DNA of 64,000 nt from Deltaproteobacteria bacterium. GTDB lineage: Bacteria; Myxococcota_A; Polyangia; Polyangiales; Ga0077539. Location of the stretch: assembly GCA_016704445.1 (NCBI GenBank), contig JADJAE010000151.1:1-64000 (forward strand). The letters are read 5' to 3'. The notes under the pieces are model-generated. The model saw only the letters and a program-made list of their open reading frames with translations. It searched no databases and was not told where the DNA came from. A program made the translations under genes and the position numbers. Below are positions 1 through 10,557 of this stretch, in pieces (position 1 is the first letter of the stretch; every line of letters starts with the position of its first letter).

Positions 1-1284
1 GAGAGCACGTTGGTGGTCCTCCCAGATGGGGAGCACCTGCGCGTCGCGGAGCAGCGCGGGCAGGCCGGTGTCCTCGACGTACCCAGCGCCGCCGAAGCAC
101 TCGATGGCCTCGCTGACCTGCACGGCCTGGCGCCCGGTGGTGAGCTTTACCAGCGGGGTGATCACCCGCAGGAGGAGCGCGTCTCCTCGGTGGCCTCGCC
201 GGCCTCGTCCTGGCCGAGCAGCTCCCACAGCGCGGAAGGTCAGGTGGAAGGCCGCCTCGGCCTCGGCCTGAAGCCCGGCGAGGGTGTCGAGGTGCAGGGG
301 CTTGTCGGCGAGCGCGGCCCCGAAGGCCCGGCGCCGCCGCGCGTAGTCGCGGGCGAGGGCGACGCTGCGGCGCATGAGGGAGGAGGCGCAGACGGCGTTC
401 CAGGTGCGGGTGATGTTGAGCATCGGGCTGATGGCCCGGATGCCCTCGGAGAGGCCGGTGACGGGGAGGGCGGGCACCCCGTCGAGGGTGAGCTCCGCGG
501 TGGGAACCTTGCGCGTCCCGAGCTTGTCCTTGAGGCGGTTGACGGCGATGTGTTGGAGGCGCCCGTCGGCGTCGCGGGTCTCGACGTAGAAGAGCGCGAG
601 CCCGCGGCCGCCCGGGGGGTTGCCCTGGGGGCGCGCGAGCGTGAGGGCCATCTCGGAGGTGGTCGCGCTGGAGAACCACTTGGTGCCGTGGAGGCGCCAG
701 GTGCCGTCGGGGTCCTGGGCGGCGCGGGTCTCGGTGAGGCCCACGTCCGAGCCGCCGGTGCGCTCGGTCATCCACTGGCCGGAGGTCCACATCTGCGCGG
801 GGTCGCGGCTGAGGAGGTGCGGCAGCGCGCGCGCGGAGATGTCGGCGTTGCCGTGGAGGGTGAGGGTGCGGGCGGCGCCGTCGGTCATCGCCAGCGGGCA
901 CGAGTACACGTCCGTCGACGGGTTGAAGAGAAACACCCTCGCGAACTGGTCGACCCGCGACAGGGCCCCGTGCCGGCGCTCGTACGCGGTCGCCACGAGG
1001 CCGTACTCCGCGGCGAGCACGGCGGCGCGCTTCCACATCGCGGTGACCTCGATGTGGTCGATACGGTTCCCCCAAGGGTCCCACGGGGTGAGCACGGGCT
1101 CGTTGAGGCGGTCGGCGAGCTGTAGGGCGTGGAGTTCTCCGCCCGCGAGCGCGCCGAGCTCGGCGAGCGCGGGGGTGACGGCGCGGCGCACCTCGCGGGG
1201 AGCACGCGCGCCAGGTACGACCGCAGCACGCGGTCGTCATCGAACTGATTGCCGATCGAGGGCGGGGGTCTGGAGGAACGCCAT
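1..1284 (-). CDS. acyl-CoA dehydrogenase family protein (AidB/ACAD11-like), partial and frameshifted
   Basis: Read on the minus strand and corrected for several one-base shifts, the sequence is an acyl-CoA dehydrogenase. The N-terminal part runs through WMTERTGGSDVG and LHGTKWFSSA (FAD/substrate-binding middle domain). The C-terminal helical domain shows RRRAFG and IECFGGAGYVEDTG, the latter near the family catalytic and FAD contacts. The family oxidises acyl-CoA to enoyl-CoA with FAD; the WMTERTGGSDVG form is typical of the AidB/ACAD11 branch. The start is taken as the ATG at 1284. Frame changes are needed near 1270, 1203, 228 and 182, and the gene runs off the window's left edge. Four shifts in 1.3 kb are either local sequence errors or real decay. 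Confidence 0.8.
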
Positions 1285-1316
1285 GGTGCCGCGCACTCTA
1301 GCGCGGCGGCGGCCTC

Positions 1317-2201
1317 CTACGGCGGCGCGACCGGGGCGATGGTGGTGACCGCGGCGCCCCACCACGCGACGCTGTTGCGGGCCACCTCGGTGGCGCGGCC
1401 GGTGGTGATGTCGAGCGTGACCACGGCGCCGTTTTCGGTGAACCCGAAGACCAGCGAGCGCCAGTACCCGACGCCCCAGGTGCGGGTGACCCCGGTGGGG
1501 CCGATGCGGGTGGCGCGGCCGTTGGTGGGGTCGATGCGGGCGAGGTACTCCACGGGCTCCTCGCCGAAGCCGACATTGAGGTCGACGATGGTGGCGAAGG
1601 TGCCTCCCCCGGCGACGGAGACGAGGTCCCCCGAGGAGCCCGTGTCGGGGCCGTAGACCCCGAGCTGACGGATGGCCCCGGTGGCCGGGTCGACCCGCAC
1701 GTAGGCCCCGTTGCGGTTGGCCGCGACGAGCACCTCGCCGGGCTCGAGCTCGCCCCCCGGGATGAACGACAGCCCGTTGAAATTGGCCCCGGCGAAGGGG
1801 GCGAGGAAGGTGCAGCGCGCGGTCGCGAGGTCGACCCGGTAGAGGGCGTTGAAGGTGATCCCCCAGGCGTCGCCGTTGGCGTTGATGGCGAGGTCGGTCA
1901 TCTGGCCGCCGCCGTCCGGCCAGGTGAAGTCGCCGATGCGGGTGACGGCGTAGCCCCGGGGGTTGATGGAGTAGAGCGTGCTGGCCGTGTGGGCGAAGAC
2001 CCGCACGTCGTCGAGCAAGGGAGGCAGGTCGTAGTGGCCCGCGTCGACGAGCGGGACGTCCGTCCGAGGGGGCGTCCCCGCGTCGAGGGCGCCCGCGTCG
2101 CGGCGCACCCCGGAGTCGGCGACGAAGCGCGGGGGATCGTCGGCGCCGCAGGCGCTGAGGGTGATCGCGGCGGTGGTGAGCAGCAGGGCGCGGTGGGTCA
2201 T
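1317..2201 (-). CDS. secreted lipoprotein with beta-propeller-like repeats
   Basis: A 294-residue protein begins with a lipoprotein signal (MTHRALLLTTAAITLSACG, lipobox LSAC). An aspartate/alanine-rich linker (DAGALDAGTPPRTDVP) follows, as is common in myxobacterial surface lipoproteins. The body repeats short units such as VRVFAHTASTLYSINP, NALYRVDLATA, AYVRVDPATGAIRQLG and EYLARIDPTNGRATRIG. This spacing of LYRVDxxTG-type strands suggests a beta-propeller similar to DUF4394 or SMP-30-like folds. No catalytic residues are recognised. The chosen ATG puts the hydrophobic signal at the N-terminus; an upstream in-frame extension lacks signal-peptide character. It is divergent from the next gene, with about 125 bp between. 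Confidence 0.75.
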   Translation of the reverse strand: MTHRALLLTTAAITLSACGADDPPRFVADSGVRRDAGALDAGTPPRTDVPLVDAGHYDLPPLLDDVRVFAHTASTLYSINPRGYAVTRIGDFTWPDGGGQMTDLAINANGDAWGITFNALYRVDLATARCTFLAPFAGANFNGLSFIPGGELEPGEVLVAANRNGAYVRVDPATGAIRQLGVYGPDTGSSGDLVSVAGGGTFATIVDLNVGFGEEPVEYLARIDPTNGRATRIGPTGVTRTWGVGYWRSLVFGFTENGAVVTLDITTGRATEVARNSVAWWGAAVTTIAPVAPP

Positions 2202-2326
2202 CGCTGGTCTTGCGGCGCAGGGTCGCGACATCGGAGCCCGGCGGTCAAGCGCCGGACATCGCCGGGGAGACGGCCGCCCGAAGGGGAACTTGCAACGACC
2301 GGGGGTTCGCATAGGGTGCGGCGATC

Positions 2327-3344
2327 ATGGCGCGTTGGCTTCGATCGATCGGGTGCGTGGCGGTGGTGCTGGCGGCGTCGTGCGGGGCGCGGGGTGATTT
2401 CAACACCAGCTCCCTGGGCGATCGGTGCACCGAAGGTCAGCAGGAGGAGTGCGTCTGCGAGGGCAGCATGAGCACGGGCACGCGCTCGTGCGGGGCCGAC
2501 CTCTACTTCACGGCCTGCGCCTGCACGGGCGTCGACGCGGGCGTCCCCGGCGACGACCTCGGCGGCGGGCGCGACGTCCCCGTGAGCATCGACCGCGGCG
2601 TGGTGACCACCGACATCCCCGCGGTGGGCATCGACCGCGGCGTCACGGGCCCCGGCGAGCTCGGCGCGGCGTGCACCCGGCTCGACCAGTGCGCCAGCGG
2701 CGTGTGCCTGCCGTCGGGGCGCTGCTCCCGCAGCTGCGCGGGCGCGGGCGACTGCCCCACGGCCATCGGGTGGTCGTCCACGGCGCTCCCGGGGCTCGGC
2801 CCCGTCTGCGGTTGCACCCCCTCGCGGCGCCGAGACCTGCAACAACCTCGACGACGACTGCGACGGCGTGGCCGACAACGGCATCACCCGCTGCGGCGCA
2901 GGGTGCGTCGACCTCCAGAGCGACCCGGCCAACTGCGGCGGCTGCGGCATCGCGTGCGGCGGCGGCACGTCGTGCGTGCGCGGCGCCTGCCTGTGCCCGG
3001 CCTCGCTGCCCACGGCCTGCGGCGGCCGCTGCGTCGACGGCCGGAGCGACCCGGCCAACTGCGGCTCGTGCGACAACCGCTGCCCCGCGTCGCAGCGCTG
3101 CGAGGGCGGGCGCTGCACCGGCACCATGACCGGGGTGTGCCCGTCGAGCTGCGGCGCGAGCGCCGACTGCAACACGTGCCGCACGCCGAGCGACCCGGCG
3201 GGCTCGACCTACTGCTGCCTCTCGGGGCTGTGCATCTACTCGTCGTCGCCGACCTGCGGCACCGACGCGGGCCTGGTCGACCTGCCCACCATCGACCTGC
3301 CCAACGTCGACAGCTCGGGCGGCAGCGACGCCCCGCTCGACTGA
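2327..3344 (+). CDS. cysteine-rich lipoprotein with MopE-like motifs (one frameshift)
   Basis: The protein starts with a lipoprotein signal (VAVVLAASCGARGDF). A long Cys-rich secreted body carries DAG linkers, the MopE-like motif ETCNNLDDDCDG and repeated units of the type SDPANCGGCG/SDPANCGSCDNRCP. Such proteins are abundant on myxobacterial surfaces; their functions are mostly unknown and their cysteines probably form disulfides. The frame changes at about 2820, where one extra C (CCCTCGCGGCGCC) separates GCTPS from GAETCNN. Removing it gives one 339-codon gene ending SSGGSDAPLD. It converges with the kinase that ends 14 bp downstream on the other strand. Confidence 0.75.
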
Positions 3345-3358
3345 GCAGCCCGCTCCCG

Positions 3359-4922
3359 CTACGCCGCGTCGCTCTCCAGCTCGCGGAACAGCGCGTCGAG
3401 CTCCTGGCGCCCGCGCATCGCGGTGGTGAGCTCGCTCGCGGCGCGCACCAGCACCCCTTCCATCTCCGCGAGCTGCGCGGCGAGGCGCTCGACCCTCGGC
3501 CACCTCCACCGTCGGCGCCGCCCCGGGGCCCAGCGCCACCACCGCGGCGTGGCACTGCCGGAAGGGCTCTCCCCGGGCCTTGAGCGCCGCCTCCGCCGCG
3601 GTCGCCTGGGCGAGCGCCGCCTGGGTGCGCTGACGCGACTGCGAGAGGTCCTGCCCGAGGGCGTCCATGGCGCGGCCGAAGCGCCCCTGGGCTTCCTTCG
3701 CGGCGCCGGCCAGCGCGTCGAGGCGCTGCTGCTCCTGGAGCCATCGGGCGTGCACGTCGGACATCATGGTGACCGTCGCCCGCAGCCGACCGAAGGCCGC
3801 GCTGAGCTCCGGGGTGGTCCCCGCCGGGAAGGCCCGCAAGAGCATCTTCGAGAGGATCTCCGAGCGCCGCCCCCAGCGGGAGGCCGAGTCCGTCGCGAAC
3901 ATCCCGTGCAGCGACGTGGAGTGCGCCGGCGGCAGCGAGCGGGCGGGGGGCGTCGGGGCGACGAAGCTCCCCGACGCGCGCCGGGGCCGCGGGTGGCGGG
4001 TGCCCAGCATCACGAGGGCGCGCTCGATGGCGTGGGCGTCGACCGGGCGGTGCGCGGGGTCTTTCTCCAGGCACTGGAGGATGAGCGCCTCGAGGTCGGC
4101 GGGCACCGCGGGGTTGAGCGAGCGCGGCGACGGCGGCGGCTCGCGCAGGTGCTGGATGAGGTAGCTGGTGACGTCCTTGGCGGCGAAGGGCAGCCGCCCC
4201 GTCACGCACCGGAACATGATGCACCCCAGGGCGTAGAGGTCGGCGGGGATGCCCGCCTCGGTGCTGGTGATGCGCTCCGGGGCCATGTACTGCGGCGTGC
4301 CGAAGATCTCGCCGGTGCCCGTGAGCCGCGTGTCGAGGAGGCAGCGCGCGATGCCGAAGTCGAGGATCTTCAGGAGCTCGGAGCCGTCGGGCAGCGGGCA
4401 GACGTAGAGGTTCTCGGGCTTGAGGTCGCGGTGCAGCACCTGGAAGTCGTGGGCGCGAGCGAGGCCCGCGGCGAGCTGCAGCATCAGGTCGACGGCGCGC
4501 TCGATGGGCAGCGGCCCCTTGGCGCGCTTGAGCACCGTCTCCAGCGTGGCGCCGTGCAGGTACTCCATCACCAGGTAGGGGACGCCGTCGTCGAGGTCGC
4601 CCTCCTCCAGGATCTCGATCACGTTGCGGTGCGCGAGCCGCCGGGTGTTGGTGCTCTCCCGGCGGAAGCGCTCTCGCAGCTTGGAGTCGCCCACCAGCTC
4701 CTTGCGGAAGACCTTCACCGCCACGGGCCGGTCGCCCGCGTTGCCCATGGCCCGGTAGACGGTCGACATGCCGCCGCTACCGATGACCTCCTCGATGCGG
4801 TATCGACCCGCGATGACCGACCCCAGGTAGGGGTCTGGCGCCAGGATCAGGGCCGTCCGATCGACGAAGCAGTGCGTCGCCTCGGTCGGATATCGCAGCT
4901 TGCACGTAGGACACAGCTTCAT
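3359..4922 (-). CDS. eukaryotic-type Ser/Thr protein kinase with N-terminal zinc ribbon and C-terminal coiled coil
   Basis: The N-terminus (MKLCPTCKLRYP...HCFVD) is a short zinc-ribbon-like Cys cluster. The kinase domain, about residues 38-305, has the glycine loop GSGGMSTVY, the ATP lysine in AVKVFRKE, the catalytic loop HRDLKPEN, the metal motif DFGIA and an APE motif (YMAPER), so it should be active. The C-terminal 200 residues are Ala/Arg/Gln-rich and heptad-like, a likely coiled coil. No transmembrane segment is visible, so it is probably cytoplasmic. A single extra G at about 3497 breaks the frame; removing it gives a 520-residue protein ending RELESDAA. Myxobacteria carry many such kinases, and the partner here is unknown. 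Confidence 0.88.
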
Positions 4923-5018
4923 CCAGGCTCTCCCGCGGTCGGCAGTGTAACATCACACCCTCGGCCCGCCGTCACGCACCATCCGCGGTCGCGCGCTCTC
5001 CCTTTAAGTCCCTCCCCC

Positions 5019-5986
5019 ATGAACACCGACCGACTTGTGCTTGACGCCAGCCACGCTGGCCAGACCCTCAGCGCCGTTCTCCGCCGGTGGAGGGACGTTC
5101 CCTGGTCGACCGCCAAGGAGTGGTGCACCCGAGGCAAGGTCACCCTCAACGGCACCATCGAGCGTGACCCCGCGGCGCGACCCGGCTCTGGCGTGGTGGT
5201 GGAGCTGCACCTGGGCGCCCGCCCTGCGGACGCCGCCGCGCCGGATGCTCTCTTCCTGGAGCGCTGGCGGCTCATCCACTGCGACCCGCAGATCGTGGTG
5301 GTCGACAAGCCCCCCGGGTGAACAGCGTCCCCTTCGAGCAGGGCGAGCGCGGCGCGCTGGTCGACCGGGTGGCCGCGATGCTGCCGAAGTGGAAGCTGGC
5401 CCCCGCGCACGCCCCGCTCTTCGTGGTGCACCGGCTCGACCGGGAGACCTCCGGGCTGCTGGTGTTCGGCCGCACCTGGGTGGCCAAGCGCCACCTCGCG
5501 GGTCTCTTCCGCAAGCACGACATCGAGCGCGTCTACCTCGCGCTGGTGAAGGGCCGGATGTACGAGGCCCGCAAGATCGAGACGGTGCTCCTCGACGACC
5601 GCGGCGACGGGCTGCGAGGGTCAGCCCGGGGGCGCACGGCGCCGCACATCGGGCAGCGGGCCGTGACGCACGTGCGGCCGCTGCTGCAGCTCGCGGGCGA
5701 AGGCGGCGTCACGCTGGTCGAGTGCAAGCTGGAGACGGGGCGACAGCACCAGATCCGCATCCACCTGTCGGAGCTGGGGCACCCGGTGCTGGGCGATCGG
5801 GTGTACGCGCGCTACCGGGACGACATGCCGCCGGCGCCGCGGGTGATGCTCCACGCGCGCACGCTGGGCTTCGTTCACCCGACGCGCGACAACGGCGAGG
5901 TGGTGCACTACGAGGCGCCCATCCCCGAGGACATGATGGCCGTGGCGCGCCGCCTGGGCTTCGTCGGGGAGACGCTGCCGGCGTAG
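5019..5986 (+). CDS. RluA-family RNA pseudouridine synthase (one frameshift)
   Basis: An S4-like N-terminal segment (WSTAKEWCTRGKVTLNG) precedes the catalytic domain, which carries the family signature HRLDRETSGLL with the catalytic aspartate. Downstream are RVYLALVKG, ETGRQHQIRIHLSELGHPVLGD split over conserved strands, and HARTLGFVHP. Enzymes of this family convert uridine to pseudouridine in rRNA or tRNA; the target site cannot be assigned from sequence alone. The reading frame breaks after VVDKPPG at about 5320-5325, where one G is missing from CCCCCCGGG. Restoring it gives 323 codons. The gene is divergent from the kinase, sharing a region of about 95 bp. Confidence 0.85.
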
Positions 5987-5990
5987 CGGG

Positions 5991-6260
5991 CGAGCACCCG
6001 CCCAGGCCCTCGATCACCGGCCTCGCCGATCGAGGAGCACCCACCCAGGCCGTCGATCACCGGCCGTTGGTCCGGGTCCGATCGCTGGGCCCCGCATCCG
6101 CGGGTTGAAGCCCGCCGAGCGGAACCAGCGGGACCGCAGCACGAACCGCTGTATCAGTCACCGGCCTGGCCGTCGCGGGAGGGGCTGGCTGGGCGGGTGC
6201 CCATCGGCAACCGTGCCTGGGGCGGGCGGGGCTCCCCTCGATCAGCGAGGCCGGTGACTG
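5991..6260. repeat. short interspersed repeat cluster (direct and inverted copies)
   Basis: Two near-identical units, GAGCACCCGCCCAGGC followed by cTCGATCACCGGCC, lie at 5991-6021 and 6033-6063 with about two mismatches. Between them is TCGCCGATCGAG. Related copies in the opposite orientation occur at about 6158-6260, seen as TCACCGGCC and GGGCGGGTGCC. A separate palindrome, GCGGGTTGAAGCCCGC, lies near 6100. The block fills the 3' flank of the pseudouridine synthase gene and forms the 3' end of the convergent basic-protein gene. It resembles REP-type intergenic elements. Confidence 0.6.
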
Positions 6261-7063
6261 AGGGCGTGGCAGGGCGCTCGTCGCGGAGCGACCGCGGCCT
6301 GGCGCTCACCCCTTCCTTGCGTGCGGCGCTTCTCCGCACGCGGCGGAAGCGCTTGCGCTCGTCGCGGTCGCCTCGCAGCGCGAAGCGCCCCGCGGTGCAG
6401 ATGCGGCCGGCGGTGCGGTCGACCAGGGTCCACGCGGCGTTGCGCAGGCGCGTGTGGCGCTTGTCGCTCTCGGCGTCGGGCGTGGAGAGCTCGGGGAGGT
6501 GCTCGGCCAGCGTGACCATCTGGTCGAGGGCGGTCTTGCCCGCGGTGAAGCGCGCCAGGGCGGCGGCCCGCTCGGACCAGAACGCCGTCAGCTTGCGCAC
6601 GTCGTCGTGAAGGTCGGCGACCCCGACGCCGAGCAGCAGCTGGGTGCACCACGAGCGCACGGCCGCGTCGTCGCGGTAGGCGTGGCGGATCGCCTCGATG
6701 GCGGTCTTCTGCGCGGCGCGCGCGGCGGCGTAGTTCTTCCGCTGGGTCGGGGTGAGGTTGGCGGTGGCCTCCTGTCGACGCTCCTGCTCGTCCTGGATGT
6801 CGGCGAGGCGGGCGACGGCGCGCTCGAAGTCGGTGATCTCCGCGGCGCTGAGGTCGGCCTCCGGGGTCATCGGGGTGGCCAGCAGCGTCGCGCGGTGGTC
6901 GCGCGCGGCGGTGACGAGCGCGCGGGCCCAGTCGAGGTACGCGTCGAGGTCGGCGCTGGGGCGGCGGATCTCCTCGACCAGCAGGGACTCTGCCTTCGGC
7001 GCGGCGGGCGCGGCCTTCTTCTTCGCGATCAGGGGCGGTCTTCTTCTTCGGCGTGATGGGCAT
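6154..7063 (-). CDS. hypothetical protein with lysine/alanine-rich N-terminus (one frameshift)
   Basis: The protein begins MPITPKKKTAP and, after one missing base at about 7033, continues LIAKKKAAPAAPKAES. This gives a histone-like basic, proline- and alanine-rich tail. It then runs into a helical body containing LDAYLDWARALVTAARDHRA, ITDFERAVARLADIQDEQE and LTPTQRKNYAAARAAQK. The body has no recognised family. The last 35 or so residues (from about 6260 to the stop) are translated from the short interspersed repeats in this region, so the original stop may have been lost by repeat insertion. Lysine-rich N-termini of this kind often bind nucleic acid, but that is inference only. Confidence 0.55.
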
Positions 7064-7127
7064 CGGCGGTGGACCTCCTCCAGGGTTCAGGCCGACGCTA
7101 ACAGCCGGTGAGAGACCCCAGCAACGC

Positions 7128-7232
7128 ACGGGAAGGGCTCGAGGACCCCGGGAGCACGCTCGAAGACTACGGGAGCGCGAAAGGAGAGCACGGGAGCGGG
7201 ACGAAGGTACGGGAGGCTGAGAGCTACGGGAG
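7128..7232. promoter_or_regulatory. phased ACGGGAG motif array upstream of the GH13 gene
   Basis: The 7-mer ACGGGAG, or a one-base variant, recurs at 7128, 7148, 7169, 7190, 7209 and 7226. The spacing is 17-21 bp, close to two helical turns. It lies in the roughly 235-bp gap between the basic-protein gene and the GH13 gene and is not inside a convincing coding frame. Regular helical phasing suggests an iterated protein-binding site, but a decayed tandem repeat would look the same. Confidence 0.4.
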
Positions 7233-7297
7233 AGGGCCTCAGCGTCCCCCAGAGCGGCCTTGCACCGGGTCGCGCTCCCGTTGGACGATCGACGGCG

Positions 7298-9138
7298 ATG
7301 CACAACAAGGTACGGCGCGGGGCGACGGTGCTCGGGGACGGCAGCGCGGAGTTCGTGCTGTGGGCGCCGTCGCACGGCGACGTCGAGGTCGAGCGGGTGG
7401 TGGTGCGCGCCGAGGGGCTCAGCGAGTCGGCCCTCGCCGCCGCGCCGGGCGCCGACGGGCACTGGGTCGCGCGGGCGCAGCCCACGGCGCCCAAGGTCTT
7501 CTACGACTACGAGGTGCACGCGCTGCACCTGACCACCGGGAAGCGATTCACCCGGGTCATCAGCGATCCCTATGCGCGCGAGGTGCACCGCGATTTCCGC
7601 TCGGTGCTGACCACCGGGGAGCTCGCCCGACCCGCGCCCTTCGTCCGCCCGGCGCTGCGCGACCTGCTCATCTACGAGCTGCACGTCTACAACTTCACCG
7701 CGGAGGACCCGACGGTGCGCGGCGAGGTGCGCGGCACCTACGCGGGCGTCATCGCGAAGCTCCCGCACCTGCGCTCCCTGGGCGTCAACGCCATCGAGCT
7801 CATGCCCGTCTTCGACTACTCCGACCCGTGGCAGGTCGGCATCCGCTGGAACTACATCACGGCCTGCCACCTCTTCGCCCCGCACCGCGGCTACGCGGCC
7901 CACGAAGACGGCGCGCGCGCGGAGTTCATCCAGCTCGTCAACGCCTGCCACGAGGCGGGCATCGCGGTGATCGTCGACGCGGTCTTCAACCAGGTCTCCC
8001 GGCGCTTCTCCTACGCGCGCATCTATGACCCCAACGACGATCCTCGCGGGGCGGCGCCGGACTGCGGGAGCAACCCCCTGCTGGGCAACTTCGGCGGCAC
8101 CGACCCCAACCCTGGCTCGGAGCCCTACCGCGACAAGGACTGGGGCGGCGTCGACCTGGACTACGCCCGCCCCGCGGCGATGGCCTTCGTGCGCGACGTG
8201 GTCCGCGTGTGGTTCGACGAGCTGGGCATCGACGGGATGCGCTTCGACCACACCCTCGGCTTCTATCACTGGAAGGATCAGACCGTCGGCGCAGGCGCCG
8301 TGGCGGAGGCCACCAGGGAGATCGGCGGCGACGGCTGCTACCGCATCGCGGAGCACTTCTCCAACGACCAGAACGAGCTGGAGCTGCTGAAGGACTCGGC
8401 CTTCAACTCCATGTGGGCCAAGGGGTTCTACTACGCCGTGGACGACGCCCTGCACGACCGCGGGCTCGCGCACCTGGAGCACCGGATGAACGTCCGGGCC
8501 CAGGGGTTCCCCGACGACAAGCCCCCGGTGGTCTTCCTCGACAACCACGACGACGAGCGCCTCTCCAACCGCGGGGCGAAGCCCTGGTGGCGCATCCAGA
8601 CCCCGACCATCGCGCTGCTCACCCACCCCGGCGTGCCGATGCTCTACATGGGCTGCGAGTACGCCGAGGACGACCGCACCCGCTTCGCCTCGGGGCTGCC
8701 GAGGGAGCACAACCCACTCGACTGGGCGCAGACCGAGGCCACCGCGCCGCTGCTGCGGCTGCACCGGGCGATGGGCTTCCTGCGCCGCCGCGTGCCTGCG
8801 CTGCGCTCCCCGGGGATGATCCCCATCTGGCGCCACGAGAAGGAGCGGGTGCTGATCTACGGGCGAGGCGAGCACGAGCCCGAGGTGATCGTGGCGCTCA
8901 ACTTCAACGAGGAGCCGCAGTCGGTGCGGGTGCCCGCGCCGGCGGCGACGGCGAGTGGCACGAGTTCCTGTTCAACCTGAAGTTCACGGCGCACGGCGGG
9001 GCGATGCAGTTTCACGGCAGCGACGGGGTGATCTACGACCGGGTGCTGGTGCCCGGCTCCTACGCCCACATCTATTGCCGGCACCGCGTATGGAGCGATC
9101 CAGAGTGGGTCGAGCTCTTCGCGGTCGACCGCACCTGA
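7298..9138 (+). CDS. GH13 alpha-amylase family glycosidase with CBM48-like N-terminus (one frameshift)
   Basis: The N-terminal domain (AEFVLWAPSHGDVEV) matches the CBM48/early-set fold of branching enzymes and trehalohydrolases. The GH13 barrel shows region I (AVIVDAVFNQV), the nucleophile region DGMRFDHTLGF, the acid/base IAEHFS and region IV FLDNHDDERL, so the catalytic Asp, Glu and Asp are present. The C-terminal beta domain ends GSYAHIYCRHRVWSDPEW. The substrate is an alpha-glucan; branching, debranching or hydrolysing activity cannot be told apart here. The frame breaks at about 8940 (GCGCCGGCGGCGAC, one base missing), after which GDGEWHEFLFNL continues. The corrected length is 613 residues. 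Confidence 0.85.
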
Positions 9139-9240
9139 CGCCTCCGCGGGCCCCCTTGACGCAGTTGCGAGCGCGGATCGCGCTCCTATCCGCGCCTCCC
9201 GCGCCGCAGGGCTCTCGCGGCGCACCACACGTGAGGGACG

Positions 9241-10557
9241 ATGGTCAGCACACCGCTTGATCCAAACCGCGCCGAGTCGGTCTTTGCCGACTTCAAAGGC
9301 GAGTACACCACGGAGCAGGCCACGCTCGAAGCGAGCCGCTGCCTCTACTGCTCCGATGCTCCGTGCGTGAAGGCCTGCCCCACGCACATCGACATCCCGC
9401 AGTTCATCCGCAAGATCGCCACGGGCAACCTCAAGGGCTCCGCCCGCACCATCTTCGACGCCAACATCCTCGGGATGTCGTGCGCCCGGGTGTGCCCCGT
9501 GGAGACGCTCTGCGTGGGCGACTGCGTCTACAACCTCCTGCACGTCCCGCCGATCCAGATCGGCAAGCTCCAGCGCTACGCCACCGACCACGCCTACGCC
9601 GAGGGCTGGCGCTTCTTCGAGGCGGGCGTCGACACGGGCAAGACCGTCGCGCTCCTCGGCGCGGGGCCCGCGAGCCTGGCCTGCGCTCACGAGCTGCGCC
9701 GCCGCGGCCACGGCTGCACCGTCTACGAGAAGCGCCCGGTGGTGGGCGGCCTCAACAGCACCGGCGTCGCGCCGTACAAGATGAAGGCCGACCGGGCGGC
9801 CGACGAGGTCGACTGGGTGCTGGGCATCGGCGGCATCGACGTGGTCACCGGCGTCAACGTCGGCGAGCAGGTGTCCTTCAAGGAGCTCGAGGCGCGTCAC
9901 GACGCGGTGTTCCTGGGGATGGGCCTGGGGCCCGACACGCGGCTGCGGGTGCCGGGGGAAGATCTCCCCGGGGTGCGCGGCGCGGTGGACTTCATCGAGG
10001 AGATGAAGCTCACCCCGATGAGCCTCGCGGGGGTGAAGCACGCGGTGGTGATCGGCGGCGGCAACACCGCGCTCGACGCCGTGCGCGAGGCCAGGGGCCT
10101 GGGCGTCGGGCACGTGGTGATGCTCTACCGCGGCGACGAGGCGGCGATGAGCGGCTACGCCCACGAGTGGGCGGCGGCCAAGGTGGAGGGCGTGCGGGCC
10201 GAGTGGCGCGCGGTGGCCATCGGCTTCGAGGCGGGCGCCGACGGGCGCGTGTCGGGGGTGCTCTGCCAGCGGCTCGACGAGCGGCGTCACCCCATCGCGG
10301 GGGAGACGTTCACGATGTCGGCCGAGCTGGTGCTGGTGGCCATCGGGCAGTCGAAGCTCGCGGGGCTGGTGCAGTCGCTCGGGGGCATCGAGGTGCACCA
10401 CGGGCGGGTGGTCACCGACGAGCGCGGCGCCACCGGGAGGAAGGGGTATTTCGCCGGCGGCGACTGCCGCAACGGCGGCAAGGAAGTGGTCAACGCGGCG
10501 GCCGAGGGCAAGGCCGCGGCGCAGGCGATCCACGCGTATCTGACGGGAGGGCTGTGA
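9241..10557 (+). CDS. preT: NAD(P)-dependent dihydropyrimidine dehydrogenase subunit PreT
   Basis: A 438-residue flavoprotein of the glutamate-synthase small-subunit type. The N-terminal iron-sulfur region shows CLYCSDAPCVKACP and CARVCPVETLCVGDC. An FAD site follows (VALLGAGPASLACAHELRRR), then an NAD(P) site (VVIGGGNTALDAVREA), and the terminal FAGGDCRNGGKEVVNAAAEG closes the FAD domain. With PreA it reduces uracil or thymine to the 5,6-dihydro form, here as electron-input subunit. Its stop overlaps the preA start (TGATG), so the two are translationally coupled. It is the first gene of the pyrimidine-degradation operon. Confidence 0.93.
   Translation: MVSTPLDPNRAESVFADFKGEYTTEQATLEASRCLYCSDAPCVKACPTHIDIPQFIRKIATGNLKGSARTIFDANILGMSCARVCPVETLCVGDCVYNLLHVPPIQIGKLQRYATDHAYAEGWRFFEAGVDTGKTVALLGAGPASLACAHELRRRGHGCTVYEKRPVVGGLNSTGVAPYKMKADRAADEVDWVLGIGGIDVVTGVNVGEQVSFKELEARHDAVFLGMGLGPDTRLRVPGEDLPGVRGAVDFIEEMKLTPMSLAGVKHAVVIGGGNTALDAVREARGLGVGHVVMLYRGDEAAMSGYAHEWAAAKVEGVRAEWRAVAIGFEAGADGRVSGVLCQRLDERRHPIAGETFTMSAELVLVAIGQSKLAGLVQSLGGIEVHHGRVVTDERGATGRKGYFAGGDCRNGGKEVVNAAAEGKAAAQAIHAYLTGGL

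Noticed and set aside
2820..2830. Programmed frameshifting
   Set aside because: No slippery heptamer with downstream structure is consistent across the sites; shifts occur in unrelated genes, which fits sequencing error.
2643..3500. Long leftward continuation of the kinase frame past 3497
   Set aside because: After 3497 the translation becomes Arg/Ala-rich with no domain, while removing one base restores a coiled coil with a normal stop at 3359.
6242..8875. Very long minus-strand open frame across the GH13 gene
   Set aside because: It is the mirror of a clear GH13 coding frame; its composition is His/Val/Gly/Arg-rich with no motif.
9139..9240. Sigma-54 promoter for the pyrimidine operon
   Set aside because: The gap has TTGACG and TTGCG elements but no GG-N10-GC pair at the required spacing.
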